A DNA stretch of 19,381 nucleotides from Verrucomicrobiota bacterium (GCA_003218785.1 QHOM01000047.1:1-19381); one strand, 5' to 3'. Shown: positions 6,630 to 14,606, numbered from the stretch's first letter. Numbers and translations are program-made. Notes: generated by a model from the sequence alone, not told the origin.

Positions 6630-7118
6630 TCAAAATGGCGGCGGCACGGTCATGAGGAAAATCGTGATCATCGCCAGCGCGATTATCAATTTGCCGACCA
6701 TTCCGCCGAGATTCCCCAATAAGCTCCCCCAGCCTGCCCGGCCGGCATCAATCATTCTTTTTCCAGCGATGAATTCTCCGACGATCGCGCCAATCACCGG
6801 CCAAACCAATAAACCGAGGATCCCGAAAAACACGCCGATGAGCGCGCCCAGGATAGCTCCGAACATCCCCCATTTTGTCGCTCCAAAATATTTTGCGCCG
6901 ACGTAACCGCTCAGAAAATCGAGCGCATAAGTTGCGACTGTCAGTAGAACGAGAAGGACAATGCTACGCCAACCGACGCTTTTCTCCGGACCAAGCATCA
7001 TCCGGTGAATGACCGCGCCGGCGAGGATGATGGTGGTTCCCGGAAACACCGGCAGGACCGTGCCGATAAGACCGACGGCGAACAGTACGGTCGTGAACAA
7101 CCACCAAAAAAGTTCCAT
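6630..7118 (-). CDS. DUF456 family integral membrane protein
   Basis: A 162-residue protein made almost wholly of hydrophobic helices (four to five spans) with short polar links. Typical DUF456 features are GLIGTVLPVFPGTTIILAG near residues 17-35, a middle segment DFLSGYVGAKYFGATKWG (about 67-84), and the Gly-rich repeat GAILGALIGVFFG followed by GAIVGEFIAG. The family is widespread and of unknown function. The gene lies upstream of rnpB on the same strand, with about 120 bp between its stop and the RNase P 5' end. The stretch 6509-6629 holds only the presumed rnpB promoter. Start ATG at 7118. Confidence 0.9.
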   Translation of the reverse strand: MELFWWLFTTVLFAVGLIGTVLPVFPGTTIILAGAVIHRMMLGPEKSVGWRSIVLLVLLTVATYALDFLSGYVGAKYFGATKWGMFGAILGALIGVFFGILGLLVWPVIGAIVGEFIAGKRMIDAGRAGWGSLLGNLGGMVGKLIIALAMITIFLMTVPPPF

Positions 7119-7138
7119 AGCCGGAAATCATAAGCCAG

Positions 7139-7231
7139 GGATGAACACAGATGAAACACGGATATTCAATTGGAAGAGCCTCTCCTCCTATTCGTCAGAA
7201 TAATCTGTGTTAATCCGTGTTAATCTGTGGC
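7139..7231. repeat. Inverted-repeat element with CACAGAT/ATCTGTG arms
   Basis: The left arm CACAGATGAAACACGGAT (7146-7163) is almost complementary to ATCCGTGTTAATCTGTG (7213-7229). An extra internal repeat AATCTGTGTTAATCCGTG begins the right arm. The arms enclose about 50 bp. Variants of this sequence are, from memory, a common dispersed intergenic repeat in several soil and water phyla. It sits directly between DUF456 and the peroxiredoxin promoter. Confidence 0.65.
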
Positions 7232-7251
7232 GGAAATTCCCCGTAAACTTT

Positions 7252-7279
7252 TTGACCGATTACATGCCGATCTTATACT
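7252..7279 (+). promoter_or_regulatory. Sigma-70 type promoter of the peroxiredoxin gene
   Basis: TTGACC at 7252-7257 and TATACT at 7274-7279 are 16 bp apart; each box has five of six consensus bases. Transcription should start near 7286. A strong ribosome binding site, GGAGG at 7306-7310, lies eight bases before the ATG at 7319. This is the clearest promoter in the window and suggests high basal expression. Confidence 0.75.
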
Positions 7280-7318
7280 GAAAGGCCCCTTTTTAACTCG
7301 AACCCGGAGGATTCATTT

Positions 7319-7813
7319 ATGCCACTTGCAGTTGGAACCAAAGCGCCAGATTTCACATTATCGACCAAGACCGCCGATGGACCGAAGCAGGTCAAGCTGA
7401 GCAACAATTTCGGGAAGAAGAACACGCTGCTTCTTTTTTTTCCCATGGCCTTCACGGGCACCTGCACGACAGAAATGTGCGACGTGAGTAGCGGTCTGTC
7501 GGCTTACAGCAATATGAACGCCGCCGTTTACGGAATCAGCGGCGACAATCCGTTCGCGCAGGAAGCGTGGGCGCAAAAGGAGAAGATCACGGTGCCGCTG
7601 CTTAGCGATTACGAACACAGGGTCGCGAAAACTTATGACGTAATGTACGACTCCTTCCTGCCGCAACTAAATCTCGGTATGGCGGGCGTTGCCAAACGAT
7701 CGGCGTTCATTATCGATAAGGACGGCGTAATCCAATACGCGGACAGCAACGACGACGCGAAGCAGCTGCCAGATTTCGATAAGATCAAAGCGAAGCTGGC
7801 GGAACTAAAATGA
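7319..7813 (+). CDS. Peroxiredoxin of the AhpC/TSA superfamily (AhpE-like)
   Basis: A 164-residue thiol peroxidase that reduces hydrogen peroxide and organic hydroperoxides. The N-terminus has the family APDFTL motif at residues 9-14. The active-site block FFPMAFTGTCTTEMC gives the peroxidatic cysteine at Cys49 with Pro42 and Thr46 in the PxxxTxxC arrangement. A second cysteine, Cys54, lies five residues on, as in several AhpE/BCP-like proteins, but no distant C-terminal resolving cysteine is present. The segment KRSAFIIDKDGVIQYA carries the conserved Arg that activates the thiolate. No signal peptide, so cytosolic. It is expressed from its own promoter with a good ribosome binding site, and appears monocistronic. 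Confidence 0.93.
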   Translation: MPLAVGTKAPDFTLSTKTADGPKQVKLSNNFGKKNTLLLFFPMAFTGTCTTEMCDVSSGLSAYSNMNAAVYGISGDNPFAQEAWAQKEKITVPLLSDYEHRVAKTYDVMYDSFLPQLNLGMAGVAKRSAFIIDKDGVIQYADSNDDAKQLPDFDKIKAKLAELK

Positions 7814-7835
7814 TAAAGTTCATATGAGCGACCTT

Positions 7836-7960
7836 TGCCATGCTGAGCGAAGCGCAGCGCAGTCGAACGATCTCTCACTTCATTCCGACGTTATTTTGGA
7901 GAATAGTAAGCTTTCCGAAAAACGATGAGAAATTCCTCGACTCCGCTCGGAATGACACGG
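7836..7960. repeat. Palindromic repeat between peroxiredoxin and acnA
   Basis: CATTCCGA (7881-7888) and TCGGAATG (7948-7955 region) are exact inverted copies. Outside them, GAGCGAAGCG...CAGTCGAA and CTCGACTCCGCTC are also approximate inverted copies of each other. The phrases TGCTGAGCGAAGCG and CTCCGCTCGGAATGACA are typical of a dispersed intergenic repeat known from many environmental genomes. It fills the space before acnA and leaves little room for a normal promoter. Confidence 0.55.
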
Positions 7961-8125
7961 GTTGAATGAAGGACGAATTTAATACGCTGACGAAATTCGA
8001 CGCCGGTAACGGCCGCGAAGGATTTCTGTATTCGCTGCCGGCGTTGGAAGAACAGGGCATTGAGAAAATTTCCCGATTGCCAGTGAGCATTCGCATCGTG
8101 CTCGAATCGGTACTGCGAAATTGCG

Positions 8126-9022
8126 ATGGGAAAAAAGTCACTTCAGGATTTCACCGGCGTGCCGCTGGTTGTCGACCTTGCAGCGATGCGCAACGCGGTG
8201 AAACGACTTGGCGGCGACCCGAAGATCATTGAGCCGCTGGTGCCGGTTGACCTTGTGGTCGATCACTCGGTGCAAGTGGATTTCTTTGGGTCAGCGAAAG
8301 CGCTCCAACTCAATTTGGAAATGGAATTCAAACGCAATCGCGAGCGCTATCAGTTTTTGAAGTGGGGACAGCAGGCGTTTAAGACTTTTCAGCTCATTCC
8401 GCCAGGCATCGGCATCGTTCACCAGGTTAATCTGGAATACCTGGCAAAAGGAGTGCTGAGTCAGAAGTCAGAGGTCAGAGGGCAAAGGTCGGAAATATTC
8501 TATCCTGACACACTGGTCGGCACTGATTCGCACACGACGATGATCAACGGTCTCGGCGTGGTTGGCTGGGGCGTGGGTGGAATTGAAGCGGAAGCTGGCA
8601 TGCTCGGACAGCCGGTTTATTTTCTCACGCCGGAAGTGGTGGGTGTGCACATGAGCGGACAATTGCGCGAAGGTGTAACCGCGACGGATCTCGTTTTACG
8701 CATCACGGAATTGCTGCGCGCACAAAAAGTCGTGGGTAAATTTGTCGAATTTTATGGCGAAGGTGCAGCCTCGCTGCCGGTCCCCGATCGTACTTGCGTG
8801 CTACCGGACGCAGCAATGAACAGTGCCTCGCGTTCGAAAATTATTTTCGCGCACAAGAAATGTTCGGAATGCCCCGGAAAGGCGAAATCGTTTACGGCGT
8901 CGATATTGATTTGGATCTCGCGGAGGTGCAGCCGAGCGTCGCCGGTCCAAAACGACCGCAGGACCGAATCAATTTGCCGGAGCTGGGGAAGACATTTCGC
9001 GCGTTGCTCGAGAAGCCGGTAA
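8126..9022 (+). CDS. Aconitase middle fragment (open frame 2 of the broken acnA)
   Basis: An open frame of 298 codons, of which about residues 6-221 are true aconitase domain 1: LQDFTGVP, PLVPVDLVVDHSVQVDFFG, LIPPGIGIVHQVNLEYLAKGV, DTLVGTDSHTTMINGLGV and GGIEAEAGMLGQP. These form the substrate-binding first domain, including the SHTT loop. The final about 75 codons are out of frame and not aconitase-like. The frame begins inside the lysine run AAAAAAG just before the first deletion. Between LAKGV and YPDTLVG it contains about 12 residues translated from a heptanucleotide repeat. As a separate protein it would be a non-functional domain fragment. Confidence 0.6.
   Translation: MGKKSLQDFTGVPLVVDLAAMRNAVKRLGGDPKIIEPLVPVDLVVDHSVQVDFFGSAKALQLNLEMEFKRNRERYQFLKWGQQAFKTFQLIPPGIGIVHQVNLEYLAKGVLSQKSEVRGQRSEIFYPDTLVGTDSHTTMINGLGVVGWGVGGIEAEAGMLGQPVYFLTPEVVGVHMSGQLREGVTATDLVLRITELLRAQKVVGKFVEFYGEGAASLPVPDRTCVLPDAAMNSASRSKIIFAHKKCSECPGKAKSFTASILIWISRRCSRASPVQNDRRTESICRSWGRHFARCSRSR
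8460..8494 (+). repeat. Heptanucleotide repeat inside acnA
   Basis: Five tandem 7-mers: GTCAGAA, GTCAGAG, GTCAGAG, GGCAAAG, GTCGGAA. They encode SQKSEVRGQRSE-type residues at a place where aconitases have a short loop before the YPDTLVGTDSHTT motif. The frame is kept across the insertion, so it arose while the gene was under selection or happens to be neutral in length. Confidence 0.7.
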
Positions 9023-10686
9023 GAGACGGCGGTTACGGAAAAGTAAATGTCGATCTTCGCGAAAAACATGTCGTGGAACTGAACGGGAGCGCGCCGCGCA
9101 ACGGCGACATGGCTTCGACCGATAAAAAAGAAGATCAGGGGATCAATCCGGGTGACGAGCTTAATAAGATCGAGATGATCGCGAATCGGCCGACGCCCGA
9201 TCCCGGGAGAGAAATTGAAGCTGAATCCAGCGACGTGTTTGCACATGGGCATAGCCGCATCGGTCATGGCAGCGTCCTGATCGCGGCAATTACGAGCTGC
9301 ACGAACACCAGCAACCCGAGTGTGATGATCGCAGCCGGTTTACTCGCAAAAAAAGCGGTCGAGCGCGGGCTGCGCATCGATCCTGCGGTGAAAACTTCGC
9401 TCGCGCCCGGGTCGCGCGTCGTTTCCGATTATCTGGAAAAAACGGGACTGCAAAAATATCTCGATCAGCTCGGATTTAATCTCGTCGGATATGGTTGCAC
9501 CACCTGCATTGGCAACTCCGGGCCACTGCATCCAAACATCGAGAAGGCGATCCATGAATTCGACCTGGTTGCAGCTTCCGTGCTCTCGGGGAACCGAAAC
9601 TTCGAAGCGCGCGTGCATCAACATATCAAGGCAAATTTCCTGATGTCGCCGCCGTTGGTAGTCGCCTTTGCGCTGGCTGGCCGAGTACATATCGATCTGT
9701 CCCGCGAACCGCTCGGAAAAGACAAGCAGGGCAAAGAAACTTTCCTGCGTGATCTGTGGCCGAACCTCAGTGAAATCCGCCACACGATGCAATCCGCGCT
9801 GAAGCCGGAGACGTTCCGCAAACTTTATCGCGACTTCGCGGATCAAAATCCGAAGTGGAACGAAATTCCATCGAGCACGGGCGACATCTACCAGTGGGAC
9901 GAGAAGAGCGATTACATTCACGAGCCGCCCTTTTTCGAGAATTTCTCGATGGAGCCCGGACATATCGAGGAAATCCGTGGCGCACGCGCCTTGGGCATTT
10001 TCGGCGATTCCGTCACGACCGATCACATTTCGCCCGCCGGCGCAATCAAGGCTACGTCGCCAGCCGGGCAATATCTGATTTCGCGCGGGATCGAGCACTC
10101 TGATTTTAACAGCTACGGCAGCCGGCGCGGGAACGATTTGGTGATGACCCGTGGGACATTCGCGAATGTGCGGATTAAGAATTTGATGGCGCCTGGAACG
10201 GAAGGCGGAATCACGCTGCATCAGCCAAGCGACGAGCAGATGTCAATCTTCGACGCAGCGATGAAATACGCTGAAACAAAGACGCCGTTGATCATCCTGG
10301 CTGGTCACGAGTACGGCACTGGTTCATCACGCGACTGGGCGGCGAAAGGAACGCGTTTATTGGGCGTTAAGGCGGTGATCGCGGCGAGTTTCGAACGGAT
10401 TCATCGCTCCAACCTTGTCGGTATGGGCGTGTTGCCGTTGCAATTTCCCGATGGAACAACTGCGCAATCGCTTGGACTCGACGGTTCGGAAATCTTTTCG
10501 ATTACCGGATTGTCTAGCGAAATAAAGCCTAGCAAAAATGTAGGGCTCGAGATCCTAAGCAAAAACAGCGAGAAGCGCTCTGTGCCGGTGAGACTTCGGA
10601 TCGATACGCCGATTGAAATCGATTATTACCTCCACGGGGGAATTCTTCCATTTGTGCTGAGACAATTGCTGGCGAAAAATAAATAA
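8794..10686 (+). CDS. acnA: Aconitase, C-terminal two thirds (uninterrupted part of acnA)
   Basis: A 630-codon frame covering the end of domain 1 through the swivel domain. The cluster ligands are Cys169 (in SCTNTSNP), Cys235 and Cys238 (in GCTTCIGNSG). The spacings of 66 and 3 match my recollection of E. coli AcnA. Active-site and domain marks follow: GDSVTTDHISPAGAI, FNSYGSRRGND, and GTGSSRDWAAKGTRLLGVK in the swivel domain. A segment of about 60 charged residues, from VELNGSAPRNGDMAS to FAHGHSRIG, precedes the first cluster cysteine and is longer than in E. coli AcnA. The TTG at 8794 is only the first start-like codon after the second deletion and is not a natural start. The stop at 10686 is followed closely by the convergent DUF2071 gene. 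Confidence 0.85.
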   Translation: MRATGRSNEQCLAFENYFRAQEMFGMPRKGEIVYGVDIDLDLAEVQPSVAGPKRPQDRINLPELGKTFRALLEKPVRDGGYGKVNVDLREKHVVELNGSAPRNGDMASTDKKEDQGINPGDELNKIEMIANRPTPDPGREIEAESSDVFAHGHSRIGHGSVLIAAITSCTNTSNPSVMIAAGLLAKKAVERGLRIDPAVKTSLAPGSRVVSDYLEKTGLQKYLDQLGFNLVGYGCTTCIGNSGPLHPNIEKAIHEFDLVAASVLSGNRNFEARVHQHIKANFLMSPPLVVAFALAGRVHIDLSREPLGKDKQGKETFLRDLWPNLSEIRHTMQSALKPETFRKLYRDFADQNPKWNEIPSSTGDIYQWDEKSDYIHEPPFFENFSMEPGHIEEIRGARALGIFGDSVTTDHISPAGAIKATSPAGQYLISRGIEHSDFNSYGSRRGNDLVMTRGTFANVRIKNLMAPGTEGGITLHQPSDEQMSIFDAAMKYAETKTPLIILAGHEYGTGSSRDWAAKGTRLLGVKAVIAASFERIHRSNLVGMGVLPLQFPDGTTAQSLGLDGSEIFSITGLSSEIKPSKNVGLEILSKNSEKRSVPVRLRIDTPIEIDYYLHGGILPFVLRQLLAKNK

Positions 10687-10712
10687 CCGCGATTCTCAAA
10701 CACCCGCGGCTG

Positions 10713-11423
10713 CTACAGAAGGATCGATCGGCGTTCGATCGTGATTGCTGAACCCTGGGCGATGAATGCAGAGCGCGGCGGGCGCGCCAACGTTTCAGCG
10801 AATTGCTCACCGTAAAGAGTCGCCACGTCAGCGCGAAGCGCGGATGTAGCTGCATTCCGAACTTTCCAGCGCGGGTGTTCCACTCGATATTCGCTACAGC
10901 CCGTCCCTGCGCAGGTGTAACCCCAATAGTGTTCGGTGATGAATTCGGCGTGCGAACCTGCCGGAATTGATTGCGGCTCTCCGGTGGCGCTCACCTCGAG
11001 CGATTCCCATTTCTTCCCGCGTCGCCAGCTGTACTCCGCGGAGACGTGCGCGCCGTCATCGATGATCGCATGTCGCATCGGTAACGCGACGTAGCGTTCA
11101 CCATAAAATGCGCGGGCGACGAGAGCGATGGCGCGGCGCGGCACAAGCTCACGGATAAAAACAACGCCGCGCCGCCATGTATCAGCAGATCTTTTCCGAA
11201 CATAGAAGCGCAAGTTCACTTCTTCGAAGTTCCGATGCAGCGGAATCGGAAGGACGAGCAAGCGCGTGTCAAGAAAGAGAAAGCCAACGATACTCAGAAA
11301 CGTTTCGCCATTTTCGTAATCGATCTCGGTGCCCGGAGGGACGAGCGGCGTCAGAATACGAGGATCAACAACGAAATTCAGCATGGCCAGATAACGCCAG
11401 TTGGCGGTGAGAAAGGGTTGCAC
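10713..11423 (-). CDS. DUF2071 (YqjF-like) family protein
   Basis: A 236-residue soluble protein with the DUF2071 pattern: an N-terminal FLTANWRYLAMLNFVVDP followed by LTPLVPPGTEIDYENG, then the core FLSIVGFLFLDTRLLVLPIP and HRNFEEVNLRFYVR, and the block RGVVFIRELVPRRAIALVAR. The HYWGYT segment in the C-terminal half is also family-typical. The family is related to acetoacetate decarboxylase folds; its function is unknown, though it is often expressed with stress genes. The start is the GTG at 11423; no better start lies upstream because a short repeat precedes it. It is the most 3' gene of a three-gene minus-strand group, about 35 bp after the broken membrane gene. Confidence 0.88.
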   Translation of the reverse strand: MQPFLTANWRYLAMLNFVVDPRILTPLVPPGTEIDYENGETFLSIVGFLFLDTRLLVLPIPLHRNFEEVNLRFYVRKRSADTWRRGVVFIRELVPRRAIALVARAFYGERYVALPMRHAIIDDGAHVSAEYSWRRGKKWESLEVSATGEPQSIPAGSHAEFITEHYWGYTCAGTGCSEYRVEHPRWKVRNAATSALRADVATLYGEQFAETLARPPRSAFIAQGSAITIERRSILL

Positions 11424-11432
11424 GATGGGATT

Positions 11433-11456
11433 CGGCGCTCACAGGCGCCGCTACAG
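11433..11456. repeat. Short REP-like palindrome with CTGTAGCGGCGCC
   Basis: GGCGCTCACAGGCGCC contains GGCGC/GCGCC arms, followed by GCTACAG. On the minus strand it reads CTGTAGCGGCGCCTGTGAG. A related CTGTAGCAGCCGCGG occurs at about 10698-10718 on the other side of the DUF2071 gene, so the gene is bracketed by two copies of a small element. Confidence 0.4.
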
Positions 11457-11458
11457 AA

Positions 11459-12250
11459 TCAACGGTCAACCGGTTGAACGCGATAGCGGATTGCGAACCG
11501 TTCCAGTTTGGGAACGGGAGTAAGATCGGCACGTTGAGTTGCGCTTATCCAATCGGACCATGTTTCATCTTCCTTGCGCGGACTGGGCGGAAGTTTTAGC
11601 TCGATGAACTGCGACGCTTCCTCCGCATTACCGATCGATGCGAGGAGCGATCGGCTCTTGCTATGCGTGAGTAAGGCAATACGTCCCGGGATTGTGACCT
11701 GTTCGGCATTTTCTGTGATGGCGTCCCAGTCGATGAATGCGAATTCGGATTGCCGATTGTCGAGGTACAGACTTGCCCGAATGCTGTAACCATCAGGCTG
11801 ATCCGGAATCTTAACAGTCGATGGCGCGCGAAATTCGAACTGCAACTCAAGTTGTTTGCCATCGATGCGTGGAGTTTTGTCCGATAACAGGTACGGAACG
11901 CCAAACAACAGACCAGCGAGGCTGCAGACGACCGAAGCGACCAACCCTGCGCAATGAGAAAGCCGGAAAACCCCTCCCGCCGAACTAAGATGGCCGAGGC
12001 GATTCCGATAACCAAACCCGCCAGGATGCCAAGCGGCACGCACAGAAAAATGATGGTCATCCCCCGCTGCCCTTCCATTTCCGGGACATGGGCGAGCCGC
12101 GCCAAATAATCGCCGACAAAAAAATGCAAGAATGCAGCCGACAAGAGCCGTGCATAGCGCAATGAAAGAAGCGCGGAGAAAGCGCACGTTGGCCGAGAGA
12201 CTAAATTCGTTTGTTACCAACGCAAGATCGATTGTCGATCCTGTGGTCAC
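11459..12250 (-). pseudogene. Membrane protein gene with two frameshifts
   Basis: Two reading frames must be joined to obtain one sensible protein. The upstream frame gives FIALCTALVGCILAFF, a membrane helix. At a run of seven T on the minus strand (12124-12118) the sense moves to another frame: VGDYLARLAHVPEMEGQRG, then TIIFLCVPLGILAGLVIG and GFSGFLIAQGW. Near 11940-11955 it moves back: VASVVCSLAGLLFGVPYLL, followed by about 140 soluble residues beginning KTPRIDGKQLELQFEFR. The product would have three to four membrane spans and a beta-rich domain. The family was not recognised. Start GTG at 12250 overlaps the TGA of the TPR gene as GTGA, so translation is probably coupled. The first shift is what one extra T in the homopolymer would cause. 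Confidence 0.65.
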
Positions 12251-14376
12251 TGCAGCAATTTCTCAAGTGACGGATCGGGCCGGGTGCCGAGCGCAGTGGC
12301 CTTGGTGTAGTGCCGCTTGGCTAACTCTTTTGAAGCAGGTTGTGTCGTGACGAGAATCACCGCCAGATTAAAGTGGGCGTCCGCGTAATCAGGATTGTTC
12401 GCGATGGCCTGAAGTATTTCCTTCTCTGCTTCTTTCTGCCGCCCTTTTTGGCTCGCGGTAATGCCGAGATAATTATGAGCAGTGGCGCTCTTGGGATTGA
12501 TCTCGACCGCCTGGCCTAATTCGGCCAGCGCATTGTCGAATTTGGATTGCCGATAATAGACAATTCCGAGTGTGGTGTGCAAAAACTCTTCGTTGGGCGA
12601 AATCTTCAGAGCCTTCATCAGGGTCGATTCGGCCGACCGAAACTTGCCGCTGCGAAGATAGACCACGCCGAGATTGGAAAGCGCATAAAGGTTATTAGGG
12701 CTTTTGGTTAGGATCTCCTGATATTGTTCTTCGGCCGTCCCATATTCGCCCTGCTCAAAGTTCTCTTTGGCGGCGCGGGCAACATTTTGCAGATCATCTG
12801 GCACTTCCGGTTTGACGTCGCTGGGTGGGGCGTCGTTGGAGTTATCGGTTGTCGCTCCAGCGCTGTCAGACGGCGATTTTTCTTTGGCATCTGGCTCAGC
12901 GAGCTCGACCGAGTCTGCCGGCGATTTCTTGGCAAAAATAAAACTCGCTTTCAACGTACCAGAGTTCTCGTCTGAAATGGAGACCACTGGCTGCCGCAGT
13001 AAAGCGAGCTCCTCGCTGCTTAATTTTGTGACCGGCTGCGCAAGGAATTCGATCTGCTTGTTTAAAGCATCAGACTTGATCTTTAGTTTATCCAGCTCCG
13101 CAAGCATCAATTTCTTTGCCTGGTAACGATGCGCTTCCTCCTGGCGTTCCCGAACAATGACGTTTCGCAGGAGTTCGTTTTCTTTGGCCAGCTGCGCGGT
13201 GTCCTCTCTGTTTGCGCCCATGAGCTTGGCGTTCTGCACCGCTGAGCTAGCCTCATCCAGTTGGACGCCAAGCTCCGCAACCCGCGCCTCGAAATATTGA
13301 TTTTGTTTCTGAGTTTCAGCTAATTGCTGTTGAAGTTCCGTCACTTGCTGCTTCACCTTGGCAAATTCCTCCGCGTTTTTCGGTGCATCCTCGGCAAGTT
13401 CCCGCACGTCTTTCTCTGCATTTGCGAGTCGTTGTTTCAAATCGCTATTCTCGCTCAGAAGCGCCTGAACCCGTTGCTCCGCTTCCTTCATCCCTTTCAA
13501 CTGAGCGAGCGCCTCATCCCGTTCCTGCATCAGCGTTGCGATTTGCTTATTTGCCTCGGCGAATTTTGTGTTGGCCTGATCCCTTTGCTTTTCCGTCGTA
13601 ACGCGAGCCTCTTCAGCGGCGGCAACGGCATCTTTCAAGCGGGCGACCTCTGCACGCAATTGCTGTTGCTCTTTGGTACTACTGTCTCGCGACGATTGGA
13701 GCGCTTTTAACGACTCTTGAACCTGCGCGAGTTGATCGCGAACCTGCCCCTCTGATTTCTTGGATGTCTCGATTTCGTTTTGTGCTTTCTCCAGCTTGGA
13801 AGCGGTTTCCTTCAAGCGAGTGTTTACGAGTTCCTTTTCCTTTCGCGCGGTCTCGAGATCGGCGCGCGATTTTTCCAGCGCTGTCTGTAGTTGATCGACC
13901 TTGCTACGCATTTTCCTGGTTGCCTCCCTGATCGCGGCGTCACTGGGGACTTGAGCAATCCGTTCGGCTCCCTGCGGCGCCACAACTTCGGGGCCGGGCT
14001 CGGACCATGCGTCACTCTCGGGCAGCGAGGGGGCAACTTCCGGCAAACGACTTGCGTCCGTCGCCAAATCATTTTGCCTCGACATCCTATCCTGAATTCG
14101 CAGGATGCCCTCGCTGATTTTACGGCCGCGATACTCGACGATGGCAGGCTGCCAGTCAGCGTGCGATTTGCGCATTTCCTCGATCAAGCTTCCCGCAAAT
14201 CGATATTTGGCCAAGGCCGTCTTAAGCCGGTTCTCGTGCTCCAGTTTTTCGCCCTGCTGGGCCGACAGGTAGGCTTTAAGAAAAATTTCGCTCGGATCGT
14301 CCTGCTGCCCTCGAAGATAACCCGCCGCCAGGAGAAAAAAGAAACCGGCGAGTAAAACCGAACCGATTTCCTTCAT
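12247..14376 (-). CDS. Secreted or membrane-anchored coiled-coil protein with C-terminal TPRs
   Basis: A 709-residue protein. The ATG at 14376 begins a signal peptide or anchor, MKEIGSVLLAGFFFLLAAGY. A longer open frame upstream runs antisense through tRNA-His and is rejected. Residues about 24-110 form a helical region resembling a degenerate repeat. About 130-440 are a very long Lys/Glu/Gln-rich coiled coil of the SMC/tropomyosin type. A Pro/Ser/Asp-rich linker follows, then four to five tetratricopeptide repeats near residues 560-700, such as YALSNLGVVYLRSGKFRSAE and LGIVYYRQSKFDNALAELG. Such proteins usually act as scaffolds in the periplasm; the partner is unknown. It is the first gene of the minus-strand group, and its stop overlaps the next start by four bases. 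Its 5' flank (14377-14530) shows no clear promoter. Confidence 0.9.
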   Translation of the reverse strand: MKEIGSVLLAGFFFLLAAGYLRGQQDDPSEIFLKAYLSAQQGEKLEHENRLKTALAKYRFAGSLIEEMRKSHADWQPAIVEYRGRKISEGILRIQDRMSRQNDLATDASRLPEVAPSLPESDAWSEPGPEVVAPQGAERIAQVPSDAAIREATRKMRSKVDQLQTALEKSRADLETARKEKELVNTRLKETASKLEKAQNEIETSKKSEGQVRDQLAQVQESLKALQSSRDSSTKEQQQLRAEVARLKDAVAAAEEARVTTEKQRDQANTKFAEANKQIATLMQERDEALAQLKGMKEAEQRVQALLSENSDLKQRLANAEKDVRELAEDAPKNAEEFAKVKQQVTELQQQLAETQKQNQYFEARVAELGVQLDEASSAVQNAKLMGANREDTAQLAKENELLRNVIVRERQEEAHRYQAKKLMLAELDKLKIKSDALNKQIEFLAQPVTKLSSEELALLRQPVVSISDENSGTLKASFIFAKKSPADSVELAEPDAKEKSPSDSAGATTDNSNDAPPSDVKPEVPDDLQNVARAAKENFEQGEYGTAEEQYQEILTKSPNNLYALSNLGVVYLRSGKFRSAESTLMKALKISPNEEFLHTTLGIVYYRQSKFDNALAELGQAVEINPKSATAHNYLGITASQKGRQKEAEKEILQAIANNPDYADAHFNLAVILVTTQPASKELAKRHYTKATALGTRPDPSLEKLLQ

Positions 14377-14530
14377 GCGACGACGAGGCGCAATGATAAT
14401 CGAGCTGGGGGAACTTGCAATCCGGCCTTGCACGTGCCCCGAGAATGAGGGAAGCAAATCAAAAAAGCGAGCCCTTTTCTTTGCAAAACGAGATGCGAAT
14501 CTTAAACTTGCCCTTGGGCAGCGAATCGAT

Positions 14531-14606
14531 GGTGGCCGTAGCTCAATGGTAGAGCCCCAGATTGTGGTTCTGGTTGTTGCGGGTTCGAGTCCCGTCGGCC
14601 ACCCCA
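14531..14606 (+). tRNA. tRNA-His (anticodon GTG)
   Basis: Acceptor stem GTGGCCG (14532-14538) pairs with CGGCCAC (14596-14602). The extra G at 14531 is the G-1 that marks histidine tRNAs and pairs with C73 at 14603. The anticodon stem CCAGA/TCTGG encloses TTGTGGT, giving anticodon GTG. The T arm contains GGGTTCGAGTCCC. CCA appears to be encoded at 14604-14606, although this may be chance. Confidence 0.97.

Larger units (their letters stand above)
7966..10686 (+). pseudogene. acnA: Aconitate hydratase A gene, broken by two internal deletions
   Basis: Aconitase interconverts citrate and isocitrate in the TCA cycle with a [4Fe-4S] cluster. The gene is readable end to end only by switching frame twice. 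Segment 1 (7966 to about 8142) encodes the AcnA N-terminus ending ESVLRNCDGKKV. Segment 2 (about 8143-8790) resumes at LQDFTGVPLVVDLAAMR in another frame and ends at GEGAASLPVPDR. Segment 3 (from about 8790) resumes at LRATGRSNEQ in the first frame and runs to the stop at 10686. At each join about 25 residues expected in AcnA (the ANW...IPF linker; the ANMAPEYGATMGFFP segment) are missing, so these are deletions rather than single-base slips. Segment 2 also carries a repeat-derived insertion. The full protein is not produced if the sequence is right; assembly error is the alternative. Confidence 0.85.

Noticed and set aside
9340..10221. Long minus-strand frame (293 codons) opposite acnA
   Set aside because: A shadow frame without family features; the plus strand encodes intact aconitase motifs here.
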